Source: Plotosus lineatus
Taxonomy: Eukaryota > Chordata > Actinopteri > Siluriformes > Plotosidae
DNA: 64,000 nt
NCBI GenBank assembly: GCA_024760905.1
Contig: CM045750.1
Coordinates: 17,251,419-17,315,418 of the forward strand
Direction of reading: 5' to 3'
The position numbers and the translations under genes are program-made. Positions 23,618 to 34,994 of this stretch are shown piece by piece; position 1 is the stretch's first letter, and each line of letters begins with the position of its first letter. The notes beneath the pieces were generated by a model. It was not told where the DNA came from and did not search any database. It was given only the letters and a program-made list of their open reading frames with translations.

Positions 23618-23926
23618 ATGGAATAACTATTTCAGCCAACTCTGGACAAAGACTGGGCACACCTGAACAGCTCGCCAGTCTATTTCAGGGCTAAAACTCT
23701 CTCTCACACACACTCAGGGGCAATTTTGAACAGCTAATTTGCCTAACATGCATGCCTATGGACTGGAGGAGGACACCGGCATACAAGGAGGAACCCCACA
23801 CAAGTCCAGGAACAACATGTAAACTCCACACAGAAATGCTCCGATCAAGCCCAGGACTCAAACTCAGAACCTTCTTGCTGCGAGGCAGACAGCCTAACCA
23901 CTATGCCACCAGTTCTGCCCCTTATG
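23618..23926 (-). repeat. Family A repeat, antisense
   Basis: Plus-strand markers: 'gctcgccagtctatttcagg', 'catgcatgcctatggactgg', 'gaaccttcttgctgcgaggc'. Confidence 0.8.
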
Positions 23927-23945
23927 TCACACACTCACCCACCTT

Positions 23946-24315
23946 ATTTGCCAGACCACTTAATCCGATTATTAGGGTCGCAGGGAGGTTTGAACTTCTC
24001 CCAGGTGACACTTGGTGAAGGCGCGTTACACCCTGAACAGCCTGTTGATCCATAGCAGGTTCAACATGTCCGCGCACATGTGCACACACACAAAAATATT
24101 CACACTCACATCCAGGGGGCAATTTGAAACAGGCAATTAGACTAAAGTGCATGTCCTTGGACAGTCAGAGGAAACTGGAGAACCTAGAGGAAACCCACAC
24201 AAGCATGGGCGAAAACATGCAAACTCCACAAACAAATAACTTTTTCAAGCCCAGGATTTGAGCCCAGAATCTTCTTGCTGTGGGGCGGACGTGCTAACCA
24301 CTACGCCATGGTGCT
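23946..24315 (-). repeat. Family A repeat, antisense, head later duplicated
   Basis: Runs from 'ttgccagaccacttaatccg' to the reversed head 'gctaaccactacgccatggt'. The last 80 bp (24236-24315) recur at 24801-24880. Confidence 0.8.
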
Positions 24316-24716
24316 ATTGTTCTAGCCCTGTAGGCTGATCACGACCAGTGGCCGTTTTGGTCAAAATCACAGCTGTCGTTCAAGCGAACCAGCTAAAAGT
24401 CTCCAAAATGATTTCAAACAAAGAATCGCACTCAGTCCTCCAAAAGTTCTTCGATCTTCCACTTCCAACGAGAGAATTGCAAGAGAGACGTTATTGCTGG
24501 CACACCACGTGTTGCCATTGTGCTAGCCCTGTAGGCTGACCACGACCAGTGGCCGTTTAGGTCAAAATCACAGCTGTCGTTCAAGCGAAACAGCTAAAAG
24601 TCTGCAAAATGATTTTTAAAACAATGAATCACACTCAGGCCTCCAAAAAGTTTTTCGAACTTTCACTTCTAACGAGCGAAATTTCAAAAAACGTAGCAGA
24701 GATAAAAAGTATGTTG
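24316..24716. repeat. Tandem duplication, unit about 201 bp
   Basis: Two units start with attgttctagccctgtaggc (24316) and attgtgctagccctgtaggc (24517). They share 'acgaccagtggccgttt', 'tcaaaatcacagctgtcgtt' and an AAAATGATTT-containing stretch, with divergence growing toward the 3' end. The second unit continues into further unassigned sequence to about 24798. Confidence 0.85.
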
Positions 24717-24800
24717 AACACTGATAATCTACTCACGCGAACTGATATTCTGCACATGTGCCTCTCACGTAGTCCCGATAGGACGGAATAGGGAGGTGGA

Positions 24801-24885
24801 ATAACTTTTTCAAGCCCAGGATTTGAGCCCAGAATCTTCTTGCTGTGGGGCGGATGTGCTAACCACTACGCCATGGTGCTGCCCC
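24801..24885 (-). repeat. Second copy of the family A head
   Basis: About 80 bp nearly identical to 24236-24315 (ataactttttcaagcccagg ... gctaaccactacgccatggt), followed by 'gctgccccca', the normal family A continuation. Confidence 0.88.
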
Positions 24886-24899
24886 CATATCTAACAAGC

Positions 24900-25890
24900 T
24901 TTGTATTTTTCTACTCACTACTCTCATCCTCCTCTTATCTTCTTATACAAAGGTCAGTCTGACAGTCCCTTTGTCTCCAACTTTGCCTTAAATGCAACCC
25001 TACACTCCAAACAGGACACATGGGTCCCCTTAAAAGCCACGTTGTTCTGGTCTGTGATGTGGTTCAGGTGTTTTAAAGTCCTCTTCTGTTTTATTCCCTG
25101 AAGTCTCCAAAAGCTCTCTAGCAGAGGAAAGTTACCAACATTGGACGGTAGAAAACAGCGAAAGGATCAGGTGTTGTATATTACCTCCAGCTGTGAGGCT
25201 GCCCATGATGATCAACACTCGTTCTCTTATGTCTCATCGCGGATTTTCATAAGTGTTCCTTAGAATTTGTTTTGTCAAAAGGATGTGTTATTATCAGATC
25301 AGTATTTATAATCTCCACTGGCCGAATTACAGAAGTGGCTAACAGCCCTTCTCGGGGAGTCCTTTTTTGTTGTTTTTGTTGTTTTTGTTGTTTTGCCATC
25401 TTGGTTTTTGAGAAAACCTCCCAAATGAAGTGTATAAAATGGCAAAGACTCCTAACAGGAATAACCTGTTGTATGAGCAATGGATGCTCTGGCTCTCCTT
25501 CTCCCCTTTTTCTCAGTATTTTTTTGGTTTGAATGTTGGGTTACTGTGGGTCAAAGCAATGTTACTGAGCTCACCTGCATATAATTCTCCCATGACTTCA
25601 AAGTGAGATTAAGATTTCAAAAGAACTGCCCCTGCCTAATCCACTGCACCAGTCTCTGCCAAGCAGCCTCTCGGCACCAGGCCATTAGTTACTGATCCTC
25701 CATGTTCATACCTGGTGTTGGAAAAGAGGAATTCTTCTGTAAAAACACGCACAAAAAAAAAAACCTCCCACAACTTGTGACTCACTCACACGACTAGACA
25801 GTCCATCAATATGTCAATGCATAAGGCTGCGCTGAGATCATTTTTTAGGCCAAAAATGAATAGAAACGTTTCAAAAATTGGGATCATGAT
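24900..25890. other. Unassigned intergenic stretch
   Basis: Contains a (TTTTTGTTG)-like run at about 25362-25393. No supported gene. Confidence 0.35.
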
Positions 25891-25901
25891 CGACAATATT
25901 A

Positions 25902-26220
25902 TGCGACATAGTGGCATGATTGTCAGCATGTCTGCCTCACACCATCAATATCCCGGGTTCCTCAATCAAGGCATTACTGTGTGGAGTTTGCATGTTCTAC
26001 CTGTGCTTGTCTGGGTTTTCCTCGGGGTACTCAGGTTTCCTCCAACAGTCCAAAGATATGCAAATTAATTTAATTAGCTGTTTCAAATTACCCATAGGTG
26101 TACGGGCCATATGATCGACTGCCTAGCTGTTTTGGCTGTACCCCGCCTTCACCTAGACTCTGCTACGATAGGCTCCAGCCTCCCTGTGGCTCTAATTAAG
26201 AATTTAATGATTCAGCAAAT
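25902..26220 (+). repeat. Family A repeat, full length
   Basis: Contains 'gtggcatgattgtcagcatg', 'gtggagtttgcatgttctac', 'tcctccaacagtccaaagat' and 'cgataggctccagcctccct', with an (AATG)n tail (26225-26240). Confidence 0.85.
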
Positions 26221-26671
26221 GACTGAATGAATGAATGAATAACCAGACAAGTTATGAACAACATGGAATGGTTTAAAGAGCTGCTAATGGACCCAAAGAA
26301 AATAGAATGGAAGGCATGTACAGAAGGATAAGAAGAAGCGCCAGACTACATTGAGCTGACAACATGCATAAAGCATACAAAACCATGAAACACAACCTCC
26401 CAAAGTCCAGTCATTAAATATACCACTTATCTGTCAGGGCTTTAAGTGAAATACAGGTCTCATATTGCCGGTTGGTGAACATTGTGGCTGAGATTACTGT
26501 GGCGATTTCGTGGCCATTCCAATGGCTTTTGGAGGTGGTCTTCCACAAAAATGTGGGTTGAGAAAATACACATGAGAAATGAAAACATCTGCGCTGCATA
26601 TATTGCAGCTGTCAAATTGGAGCAAACCCAAGCAAGCACGGAGAGAACAGGTAAACTCTGTTCCTTCACTC

Positions 26672-26845
26672 ATTCTCAAGTCACTTAATCCTACTAGGAT
26701 TGCAGAGAGGCTGGAGCTCATCTCACCCAACTTTGGGCAAAGGTGGGGTACACTACAGGACCAACACACACCCATTCCCACTCTCACTCACATCTAGGGG
26801 CAATTTGGAATAGCCATTTACCCTGGGGTTACACTGGGACACAAT
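26672..26845 (-). repeat. Family A 3' part, antisense
   Basis: Plus-strand markers: 'caagtcacttaatcctacta', 'gctggagctcatctcaccca', 'cacatctaggggcaatttgg'. Confidence 0.75.
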
Positions 26846-26920
26846 GTTGACGATCTCCTTGATTTGGGTGAATCTTGATCAGCATTGGGGGTCACTGTGG
26901 GGCTGTGGGATGGAATCAAT

Positions 26921-27840
26921 AATGATCTTGATGGGAATTGATAGAATCATGATGATCCTGAGGAAACTTTATGGAATCCTGATGATCTTGAGGGATCTTT
27001 ATGGAATCGTGATGATCTTGAGAGACCTTGATGGAATCCTGATGATCTTGAGGCAACTTGATGGAATCCTGATGATCTTGAGGGAACTTGATGGAATCGT
27101 GATGATCTTGAGAGAACTTGATGGAATCGTGATGATCTTGAAGGAACTTGATGGAATCCTGATAATCTTGAGGGAACTTGATGGAATCGTGATGATCTTG
27201 AGGGACCTTGATGGAATCCTGATGATCTTGAAGCAACTTGATGGAATCCTGATGATCTTGAGGGAACTTGATGGAATCCTGATGATCTCGAGGGAACTTG
27301 ATGGAATCGTGATGATCTTGAAGGAACTTGATGGAATCCTGATAATCTTGAGGGAACTTGATGGAATCGTGATGATCTTGAGGGACCTTGATGGAATCCT
27401 GATGATCTTCAAGCAACTTGATGGAATCCTGATGATCTTGAGGGAACTTGATGGAATCGTGATGATCTTGAGAGAACTTGATGGAATCGTGATGATCTTG
27501 AAGGAACTTGATGGAATCCTGATAATCTTGAGGGAACTTGATGGAATCGTGATGATCTTGAGTGACCTTGATGGAATCCTGATGATCTTGAAGCAACTTG
27601 ATGGAATCCTGATGATCTTGAGGGAACTTGATGGAATCCTGATGATCTCGAGGGAACTTGATGGAATCGTGATGATCTTGAAGGAACTTGATGGAATCCT
27701 GATAATCTTGAGGGAACTTGATGGAATCGTGATGATCTTGAGGGACCTTGATGGAATCCTGATGATCTTGAAGCAACTTGATGGAATCCTGATTATCTTG
27801 AGGGAATTTGGTGAAATCATGATGATCTTAAGGGAACTTG
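26921..27840 (+). repeat. 30-bp minisatellite with 360-bp higher-order period
   Basis: About 30 tandem copies of a 30-bp unit (core gatggaatcctgatgatctt). Variants cct/cgt, gatgat/gataat and agggaa/agagaa/aaggaa/aagcaa recur in a fixed order: 27061-27420 and 27421-27780 match except for a few bases, a 12-unit (360-bp) higher-order repeat. A 180-bp sub-period is also visible. The unit length is a multiple of three and has no stop in three frames, so it creates 333-, 286- and 273-codon frames. I read these as artefacts. Confidence 0.97.
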
Positions 27841-28124
27841 TTTGATTCAGGATGCAATGATTTCTGCAAAATTTTTGACAGCCGCTGTATTACGAATTGA
27901 CACAACTCATGACAGAACGTGGGAAGCACAGAAGAGCACATTATGGCACAATAAAGATTAACAGAGCATAACAGACGATGTGCCATAGGGGTTGTTTGTA
28001 AACTTGGCAACACGATTCCTTCATGTTTTATCTTCTGGATGTCAGCTGTCTCCTTTTTATACCTTAATCGTCTTATCTTATCGTGGTGCTCTGTGCTTTT
28101 TCTAATTGTGGAGATTGTGGACAT

Positions 28125-28325
28125 TGTGCCCCAGTGTAAATCCAGGGTTAGCTTAATATGCATGTCTTTGAACTCTCGGAGGAAACTGGAGTACCCTAAG
28201 GGAACCTGCAGACTATAACAGAGAAACATGCAAACTCCACAGATAAATACCTTCACCAACCCTTGAAACCAGGAACTTCTTGCTGTAAGGTGGATGTGCC
28301 AATCACTATGCCACCATGCCGCCCA
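28125..28325 (-). repeat. Family A repeat, antisense, partial
   Basis: Plus-strand markers: 'atgcatgtctttgaactctc', 'gaggaaactggagtacccta', 'caggaacttcttgctgtaag'. Confidence 0.7.
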
Positions 28326-28448
28326 CTTGTCTAGTTAGCGCACCAAAAATATTGACTTTAATCTTTACATCATTATTTTAGAAAATGTCTAATATAGTGG
28401 AATCTCTCACCTTATTTCATTACTTTCACAAATTTTTTATTAATCTTG

Positions 28449-28454
<6 letters not shown>

Positions 28455-28506
<52 letters not shown>
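28455..28506. repeat. (TA)n microsatellite
   Basis: About 25 uninterrupted TA units followed by ATT-rich and poly-T sequence. Confidence 0.96.
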
Positions 28507-28511
<5 letters not shown>

Positions 28512-28529
28512 TTATTATTATTATTTTTT

Positions 28530-29100
28530 TTTTAATGAGGCAGAAATATCTTTGAAGGGCTGAAAAGTGGTTTACGTGCCACACTTTCCTGCCCTGAAAA
28601 AAATGCTTCAAGCAGCCAGTTTGTTTTAATGTACTGTAATGTGACTCTGGAGTGCAACTATCCAATTCACAAAGGTGACCAAACAACAGAACATTGTTTA
28701 CTGGAACATTCCTACTAGCTGCGCAAAAACTCATAGAATACCCCAGATGTTCCTGTTGTAATTGTGGAACTATATGTTACAACCACAGTTCTATGTTTTG
28801 GTTGGTTTCTTTCATGTGTACCGCATAGCCAATAGACATTAAAGGGTGGATATTGCTATTGTGTAACAGGACGGCGTGTAGGCTTACCTTTAACAACTGT
28901 ATAAAAAGATCGTTTTTGGGGCCATGTACGTAACCCGAAACCACAAACAATGCATCACTGTCAGTCCAGCTGCATAAAAACATGTTCCTGATGGTTCTGA
29001 AATTATTTTTTACTTGGTGAATGCAAACCCCACCCCTGCAATCATAAACCAAGTATTTTTTTTATTAGCTTTTGACAAATCTTAGCTCAGACTTGGTCTT
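28530..29100. other. Unassigned intergenic stretch
   Basis: A 91-codon minus frame (28777-29052) is present without recognisable similarity. Confidence 0.3.
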
Positions 29101-29249
29101 AATTTAATTCTGTATGTTTCTATCTATCTAGTGCCTGAGTCGTAGGACGACCATTGGCGACCCGCCATGAAGGATAACGTTCTGGTTATCATCTTCATGG
29201 AGGTTTTCTTGGCAGGATTAGTGCAGTGGTTTGCCATTGCCTTCTGCAC

Positions 29250-29372
29250 GATGCGAACCTACGGGCAATTTAGAACGGCCAATTAACCTACTGTGCATGT
29301 CTTTGGATTGCGGGAGGAAACCAGAGCACCTGGAGGAAACCCATGCAGGCACGGGGAGAACATGCAAACTCC
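29250..29372 (-). repeat. Family A fragment, antisense
   Basis: Contains 'tgtgcatgtctttggattgc', 'aggaggaaacc'-type sequence and 'gagaacatgcaaactcctc'. Confidence 0.7.
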
Positions 29373-29461
29373 TCTATATGTTTCAGATGTACCTAAACAG
29401 GCATAAAGGGCTCAACATTTGGATCAGTTAAGTACAAAATTCAGGTAAACTTTAAATGTAT

Positions 29462-29690
29462 ACTCACTCACTCACTCACTCACTCATTTGTCAAACCACT
29501 TAATCCTATGAGGGTCATTGGGAGGTTTGTGCCTATCTCAGCCGATTGAGGGCAAAAGTTGGGTACACCTTGAACAGCTCGCCAGACCATCAGAAGCTAA
29601 TACATGCAACCACTGAGTCCAAGTCCAGGACTTTCTTGATGCAAGGCAGATGTGCTAACCGCTATGTCACTGCGCTGCCCAACATATTTC
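29462..29690 (-). repeat. Family A repeat, antisense, shortened, with (ACTC)n edge
   Basis: An (ACTC)n run at 29462-29484 precedes 'aaccacttaatcctatgagg', 'tgcctatctcagccgattga' and 'gtgctaaccgctatgtcact'. Confidence 0.75.
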
Positions 29691-29761
29691 TGCTATATGA
29701 ACTCTTTCTGAAGAAAATAAATAAATTATAGCTTTAAAAGAAACAGCCTTTTTATACCAGA

Positions 29762-30002
29762 CCCTGGAGGCTCATCAGAGCTGGAGCTTATTGTGGTTTA
29801 TGTTGCATGAAACAACTAAGAGTTCAACTTCTTCTGGAGGGCATGCTAGTCCATCACAGGTTACATTGGTACCCATTTATACTATGGATTTCTGGTTGAG
29901 ATGTTGCTCAGGGATCTTAGCATGGAGGTTGTCTAACAGAGATTTAAGCCCATGATCTCTCAGTCATGAGCCCAACACCCTAACCACTACACCACCAGCT
30001 AT
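29762..30002 (-). repeat. SINE-C, antisense, diverged
   Basis: Plus-strand markers: 'ggctcatcagagctggagct', 'gctagtccatcacaggttac', 'ctaaccactacaccaccagc'. Internal deletions make it shorter than the 309-bp copy at 31752. Confidence 0.75.
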
Positions 30003-30004
30003 AC

Positions 30005-31320
30005 TTCACAAAACAGCACATAGTAGGGAATTTTTAAGATGATTTTCATAATCAAAAACACACAATACATTAAAATCAAACCAAAAAGTTTTCTGGAAGC
30101 AAAATCCTTGTTTTCGTGTTTTGTCTGTTTGCCCTAGAACTGCTACTGAAAGACCATTTTTTTAGACACTGATTAATCCGTTATGAGTGTGTTCGTGAGC
30201 CTACGCCCTAACCACATACTAAATGCAAGGCGATGTGTAATTACCAACAGTGGAACAGGATCGCCCAAATTTCCATCTCTATCCCTATGGCTGTAGGTCA
30301 GGGTACTGTACACTATCTCCTGATTCGACTGTTTCAGTTCATTCTGACTTGGGGAGTGTAATAATTGGAGGAACACGCCCGGCAGAAAGAGAGCTTTCCT
30401 ATGACTACAGTGTTCTAGTTCAGTATGTCCTCAGTATCCTCAGTAACATAATCACAGCAATAAAAGATATAGGGATAGGGGCATAACCTTCACGATGTGC
30501 GTGACTAGCATGGCATAGTGGCACCTCAAGCACCTCCCATGAATGGGCTGTGCCATGACTCAACACTTCCACTGTAATCTGATAGCGCCACCTGTTCACA
30601 TGTTACTTGACTTCAGGGATCTTGGCTTTCCTGGCGTTCTTCTTTCACGTGGAACCACCACAGATTGAATGCTCCTTACCCTCTTTCTCATGATCTTGTG
30701 TGGTTGATACTCACCTGACTCTCAGCACTATACAGATCAAGGGTTTGTCCTCTGGAGAGGATTACTTTGATAAATACTCAAAGAAAAATGTCATCGTTGG
30801 TTTCTCAGGTGGAAAAACTCTGGATTATGTCATACGCTGGCCGTTTAAAGACGTAATACTAATATTGATTGATAATGGCGGGGAGTAACTCTTATAGGGA
30901 TGAAACATCTGCAGTATCAGCATTGCAAAGTGACACATATCAGAGGCCGGTTTCAACAGTTCACACATTATAATGAAAATTCCCCCCAACTATTCAGTCT
31001 GCCACTTCGAATTAATCCAGTCTGATTAGCTTTTCATGTTTTGTCTATGAATATTATCAAATAAAATTTTTGCATGCCAGCTTTCTGGGACTTCTGACAA
31101 CTTTTTTCAAAATCACATAGCTGTTAATATATACATTTGTCATTGGAAGGCCCTACTCAGGGCTACCAAGATAGGATCGTCTACGTTATGACCCAGTTCT
31201 AATAATAGAAGAGCTTTTGGAGAGAGCGCAAACCTCAACTAACCCAGAAACATGAGTCTGATCCAGATCAACTCCAAAACCATCCCTGGTAAAACTCATG
31301 AAACTCACTTGGGCCTAAAG
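30005..31320. other. Repeat-poor stretch, unassigned
   Basis: The longest segment in the first third without a recognised repeat. Frames are short and do not chain through plausible splice sites. Confidence 0.35.
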
Positions 31321-31326
31321 GTTTGT

Positions 31327-31578
31327 GGGTAGACTGGAACCTATCTCAGCTGACATGGGAGAAAGGCACGGTACAGCACAGGGCCAGCACACTCACACTT
31401 GGGACAATTCGAAACAGCCAATCAGTCTAAAGCACTGGATTACCTCGGGGAAACCCACACAAGAACAGGGAGAACATGTAAACTTCACACAAAAATGCCC
31501 TTACTAAGAATAGGACTTGAACCTGGGACCTTCTTGCTGCGGGACAGACATGCTAACCACTACAAAACTATGCAGCCC
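31327..31578 (-). repeat. Family A repeat, antisense
   Basis: Plus-strand markers: 'aacctatctcagctgacatg', 'gggaaacccacacaagaaca', 'gggaccttcttgctgcggga'. Confidence 0.75.
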
Positions 31579-31621
31579 TGCTGATTTAATGCTAACACAT
31601 ATATTTGTCTACAGTCAGAGT

Positions 31622-31751
31622 GGTGCGCACGTCACCATCACAGCAGGAAGGTCCTGGGTTTGAGTCCTGGGGTGGAGGAAGACATTTCTGTGTAGAGTTT
31701 GTATGTTATCTCTGTGCTTGCATGGGTTTCCTCCTGGCACTTTGGTTTAGT
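31622..31751 (+). repeat. Family A repeat, 5' half, split by SINE-C
   Basis: Reads 'cacagcaggaaggtcctggg' to 'gggtttcctcctggcacttt'. It is interrupted at 31751 and resumes at 32061. Confidence 0.8.
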
Positions 31752-32060
31752 AAAGGTAAAGTCTGTTGGGCTTTTTACCCCTGAGCCATAGTGGCTCATC
31801 AGGCTGGTGCTTATCCCCGGTTTCTGTAGCGTGAAGCGACTAGGAGTGCAACTCCTCCTGGATGGGACGCAAGTCCATCCCAGGTTACCTTCCCAGTATA
31901 TTTTTACTGGTACCCATTTATACTGCTGGGTGAACAGCGGCACACTTGAGGTTGAGACCTTGCCCAGGGGTTTTAGCACAGTGTTGGTCTAACTGGGATT
32001 TGAACACACAACCTCCTGATCATGAGTGCAGCACCCTAACCACTACACCACCGGCACCAA
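31752..32060 (-). repeat. SINE-C inside a family A repeat, 12-bp duplication
   Basis: A complete antisense SINE-C: the head is at the right edge (reverse complement of 'ccactacaccaccggcacc') and the aacagactttacc tail at the left edge. It is flanked by perfect copies of ctttggtttagt (31740-31751 and 32061-32072). Confidence 0.95.
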
Positions 32061-32190
32061 CTTTGGTTTAGTCCTACAGTCAAAAGACATCAACAAATTC
32101 CCTGTGTGTGAAGGTGTACCTCACCTTGCCTAGTGTCAGGTAATACAGGTGCTCTGGCCGCCCCACCACTCTACAGTAGTAAAATTAGAA
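32061..32190 (+). repeat. Family A repeat, 3' half after SINE-C
   Basis: Continues with 'tagtcctacagtcaaaagac' and 'gaaggtgtacctcaccttgc'. Confidence 0.7.
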
Positions 32191-32227
32191 CAATTGAGTG
32201 AGTGTTTTTTTATTTTTTATTAAACAA

Positions 32228-32270
<43 letters not shown>

Positions 32271-32293
32271 TTTATTACTACTACTACTACTAC

Positions 32294-32332
<39 letters not shown>

Positions 32333-32353
32333 TATTATTATTATTATCATTAT
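32228..32353. repeat. (ATT)n/(ACT)n microsatellite
   Basis: About 126 bp of trinucleotide repeat: ATT units, a block of ACT (about 32276-32296), then ATT again. Ile- or Tyr-only frames over it are artefacts. Confidence 0.97.
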
Positions 32354-32589
32354 TTATTATATATTATATTGTATAAAAAAATTAAATACAATACATGCGA
32401 ATACTTAAAGATTAAGATATCTTGTCAACTGTTGCGTGAACAATGAAAATCAGTTAAAAACAAAAAAAATGGATTGTGACAGTAGAGCGCCACCAATCCG
32501 CCAATACTTGTCAGAAATAACCTTTCACAAACTATACTAATTAAATAAATAAATTTTAATGTTTAAATAAAACTAAACAAATCGGTACG

Positions 32590-32854
32590 GGAGTGACTCA
32601 GTCCGCAACCCTGTCCACGTACAGGCTCTTCAGTACAGTACCTGTCTTGGCATGAGAGCCGGCGTGTGCGGAGTTACAGTGCGCATGCGCACAAAGTGAG
32701 CGAGGTTTCTTTACCGTTGGTTGATTGAGTGGAAGATGCCGATGTGTGTTTCATGCAGTCGGTGTCAGTCTCTGCGGTTCTCTGGAGGGATTCTACCCGC
32801 GGTTTAAACAGTGTGTTTGCGAAGAGCTTACAAATATGTTTATCAAAGCAAACC
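32590..32854 (+). promoter_or_regulatory. Candidate promoter and non-coding first exon
   Basis: A GC-richer segment carries a perfect NRF-1 consensus (tgcgcatgcgca, core 32681-32690) and an AP-1-like tgactca (32594-32600). About 165 bases downstream the sequence caaaccgtgagt gives a strong splice donor with GT at 32855. NRF-1 sites of this quality usually mark CpG promoters. It lies 6 kb upstream of the first formin coding exon on the same strand, and an acceptor-like AG is present at 38825-38826, so it may be that gene's 5' exon. It could instead belong to an unrelated non-coding transcript. The link is inference. Confidence 0.45.
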
Positions 32855-32860
32855 GTGAGT

Positions 32861-33570
32861 ATTTCATCTTGACTTTTTTACTGGTTTGTAGTTTGGAGAC
32901 GGTGTTTGTGTGTATTTGTTTGGTTTACTTATTGTTTGCTAAGCCGCTAACACTATTAGAAGTCCTGCTATTTATGTATTTTATTATTAATAACATGATT
33001 AATTTCTTTCTCAAAAATGACCAAAAGTTGTTTTAGTAACTGTGAAACACAGAAACCCCAAAACTTTATTCTCAGTATCTGAAACTTCTTATAAGTGGGG
33101 AAATACTATAACTACTACTACTACTAATAATAATAATAACGATGATGTCATTATTATAATCCCAGTAGATAGCATGAAATAACTCTATAATACTTTATAC
33201 TGACTTATGCTTTTTTTCCCTTCTTTGGTTTGCTTTGTGTGAAAGTCTGAGTGACATTTATTCTCAAAGGTTTTGCAAGTCACCATCAGTGATTAGTCAA
33301 TGGGAGTCTCACGTATACATTAATATTATAAACTATAACAACAACTGCTCACCAGCTCATCATATGTTATGAGTTGCATTCTACTCTTTTTAAGTATAGT
33401 ATTAATGTGTTTATAAAACATATAGGATGTTTGTAATATCCCCCCTTTTTTTTTTTTTTTTTTTTTAAGTAAAATAGCCCTGAATAGCGCCCTCGTGTGT
33501 ATTTATTTTGGGAGTTTGCTATTTGGTCCTTTCCCATTATTGCCACTCTTGCCTCCTCCTCCTCTTCTTC
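32861..33570. other. Unassigned stretch after the candidate first exon
   Basis: AT-rich, with an (ACT)/(AAT) run near 33111-33140 and a poly-T run at about 33446-33467. Confidence 0.35.
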
Positions 33571-33574
33571 TTCT

Positions 33575-33800
33575 CATTTACGAAGGCAGGGTGCATCCTG
33601 AACAGTACCCAGTATATACCCGCACCACACCTAAAGGCAATTTGAAGCAGCAGGTGGGCCTAATGTGTATGTGTTTGGACTGTGGGAGGAAACCAGGATA
33701 CCTGGTGGAAACTCTTGCAAGTGCTTGGGGAAAAAAAACCACATTCCAACTTCATACACAAGAGTCCTCACTGAACCCAGGACTCGAACCTATGACCACC
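33575..33800 (-). repeat. Family A repeat, antisense, partial
   Basis: Plus-strand markers: 'ggcagggtgcatcctgaaca', 'tgtttggactgtgggaggaa', 'gaacccaggactcgaaccta'. Confidence 0.7.
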
Positions 33801-33804
33801 TTAT

Positions 33805-34575
33805 CATGAGCAATGCGATGTGTTTTGATGATTTTTCTTTTCCGATATCTGATCAAACTGATCACCCGCAGTTTTAAGTCTGGTTATAGGTGGTATTATA
33901 TCTGAATATGGATGATGAGGCTCTATTTTGTTTTGTTTATTTACATACACTTCTATTTTGTTTTCTTTGGTTTGCATGACCTCTGTGTACTGGAGGATGC
34001 AACAGGACCAGCCCCCTTCCCAACTATCTCTTAATTCCAATTTCTTAATTTTTCTTAATGTTTTCTATTGTTCTGTCTTTCTCTCATTTACATTAATGGA
34101 TGTGCCATATTTTACAGTCTCTGCCTTTATAATACTCATAAATAATAATGTAGACATATTTTTGGCCTGTTAGTATGTATGCAGTTCTGAGTGTATCCAA
34201 TGTGATCTATGTTAAGAACCTCGTTATGCTGATTTAGAACATGTCAGATTAGGATTGGTGTTCTACCTCCTTTTACTGTTCATGATCCAATTTATCTTCA
34301 CTCTGTAACCCATCCAGAACCAGATCATGACCTACTGGTCTTAATTAGAGTCCAAGAGTTGCCAGGTGTTTAAACACTCAGGCGGTAAACAAGCTGAATG
34401 GCATGCTGACCTTTTCCCAGTCAGTATGATGTCATCTCTCCTAGGTTATTTTATTTATTTTTTGGTGGGGTGGGGTCTACAGTGGTAGTGCTAATTCTGT
34501 ATAACCTGTCTGAAGAGAAATGCACTGGTTTGAAGGTCTGTGAGTACAGCTATGATAGATTGATATACATCCATT
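33805..34575. other. Unassigned stretch
   Basis: No recognisable gene or repeat. Confidence 0.35.
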
Positions 34576-34582
34576 TATTTTC

Positions 34583-34925
34583 TGAACCGCTTAATCTTAA
34601 TTAGGGTCACGGGGAGGCTGGTGCCCATGTCAGCCGACTCTGGGCAAGGGCAGGGTACACCCTGGACAGCTCGCCGGACCATGATAGGGCCAACACAGAC
34701 ACACACAACCATTCATGCTCACACTCAAACCTAGGGGCGATCGATTTGGAACAGCCAATTAACGAACAGTGCATGTTTTTGGACTGTGAGAGGAAACCGG
34801 AGTACCCAGAGGAAACCCATGCAAGTACAGGGAGAACATACAAACTCCACACAAACACGCAGGCTGGGAATTGAACCCAGGCCTTCTTGCTGTGAGGCGG
34901 ACGTAACCACGACGTCATCATAACA
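34583..34925 (-). repeat. Family A repeat, antisense, well preserved
   Basis: A complete set of markers: 'aaccgcttaatcttaattag', 'gcagggtacaccctggacag', 'gcatgtttttggactgtgag', 'gaattgaacccaggccttct', and a reversed A-box region near 34900. One of the best copies for a consensus. Confidence 0.88.
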
Positions 34926-34994
34926 CCACTGATCTACATGCGCCAGTTATATTAAATATGTTTAAAATGGATCTGGCATTTGTTCTTCCTTGCT

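Noticed and set aside
26921..27840. Regular 30-bp repeats as a CRISPR array
   Set aside because: Units are directly adjacent with no unique spacers, and the window is clearly vertebrate.
26844..27845. 333-codon open frame as a leucine/isoleucine repeat protein
   Set aside because: It is a by-product of a 30-bp tandem repeat that is also open in two minus frames. No start context, conserved domain or non-repeat flanking coding sequence.
32198..32446. Tyr- and Ile-rich open frames
   Set aside because: Translation of an (ATT)n/(ACT)n microsatellite.
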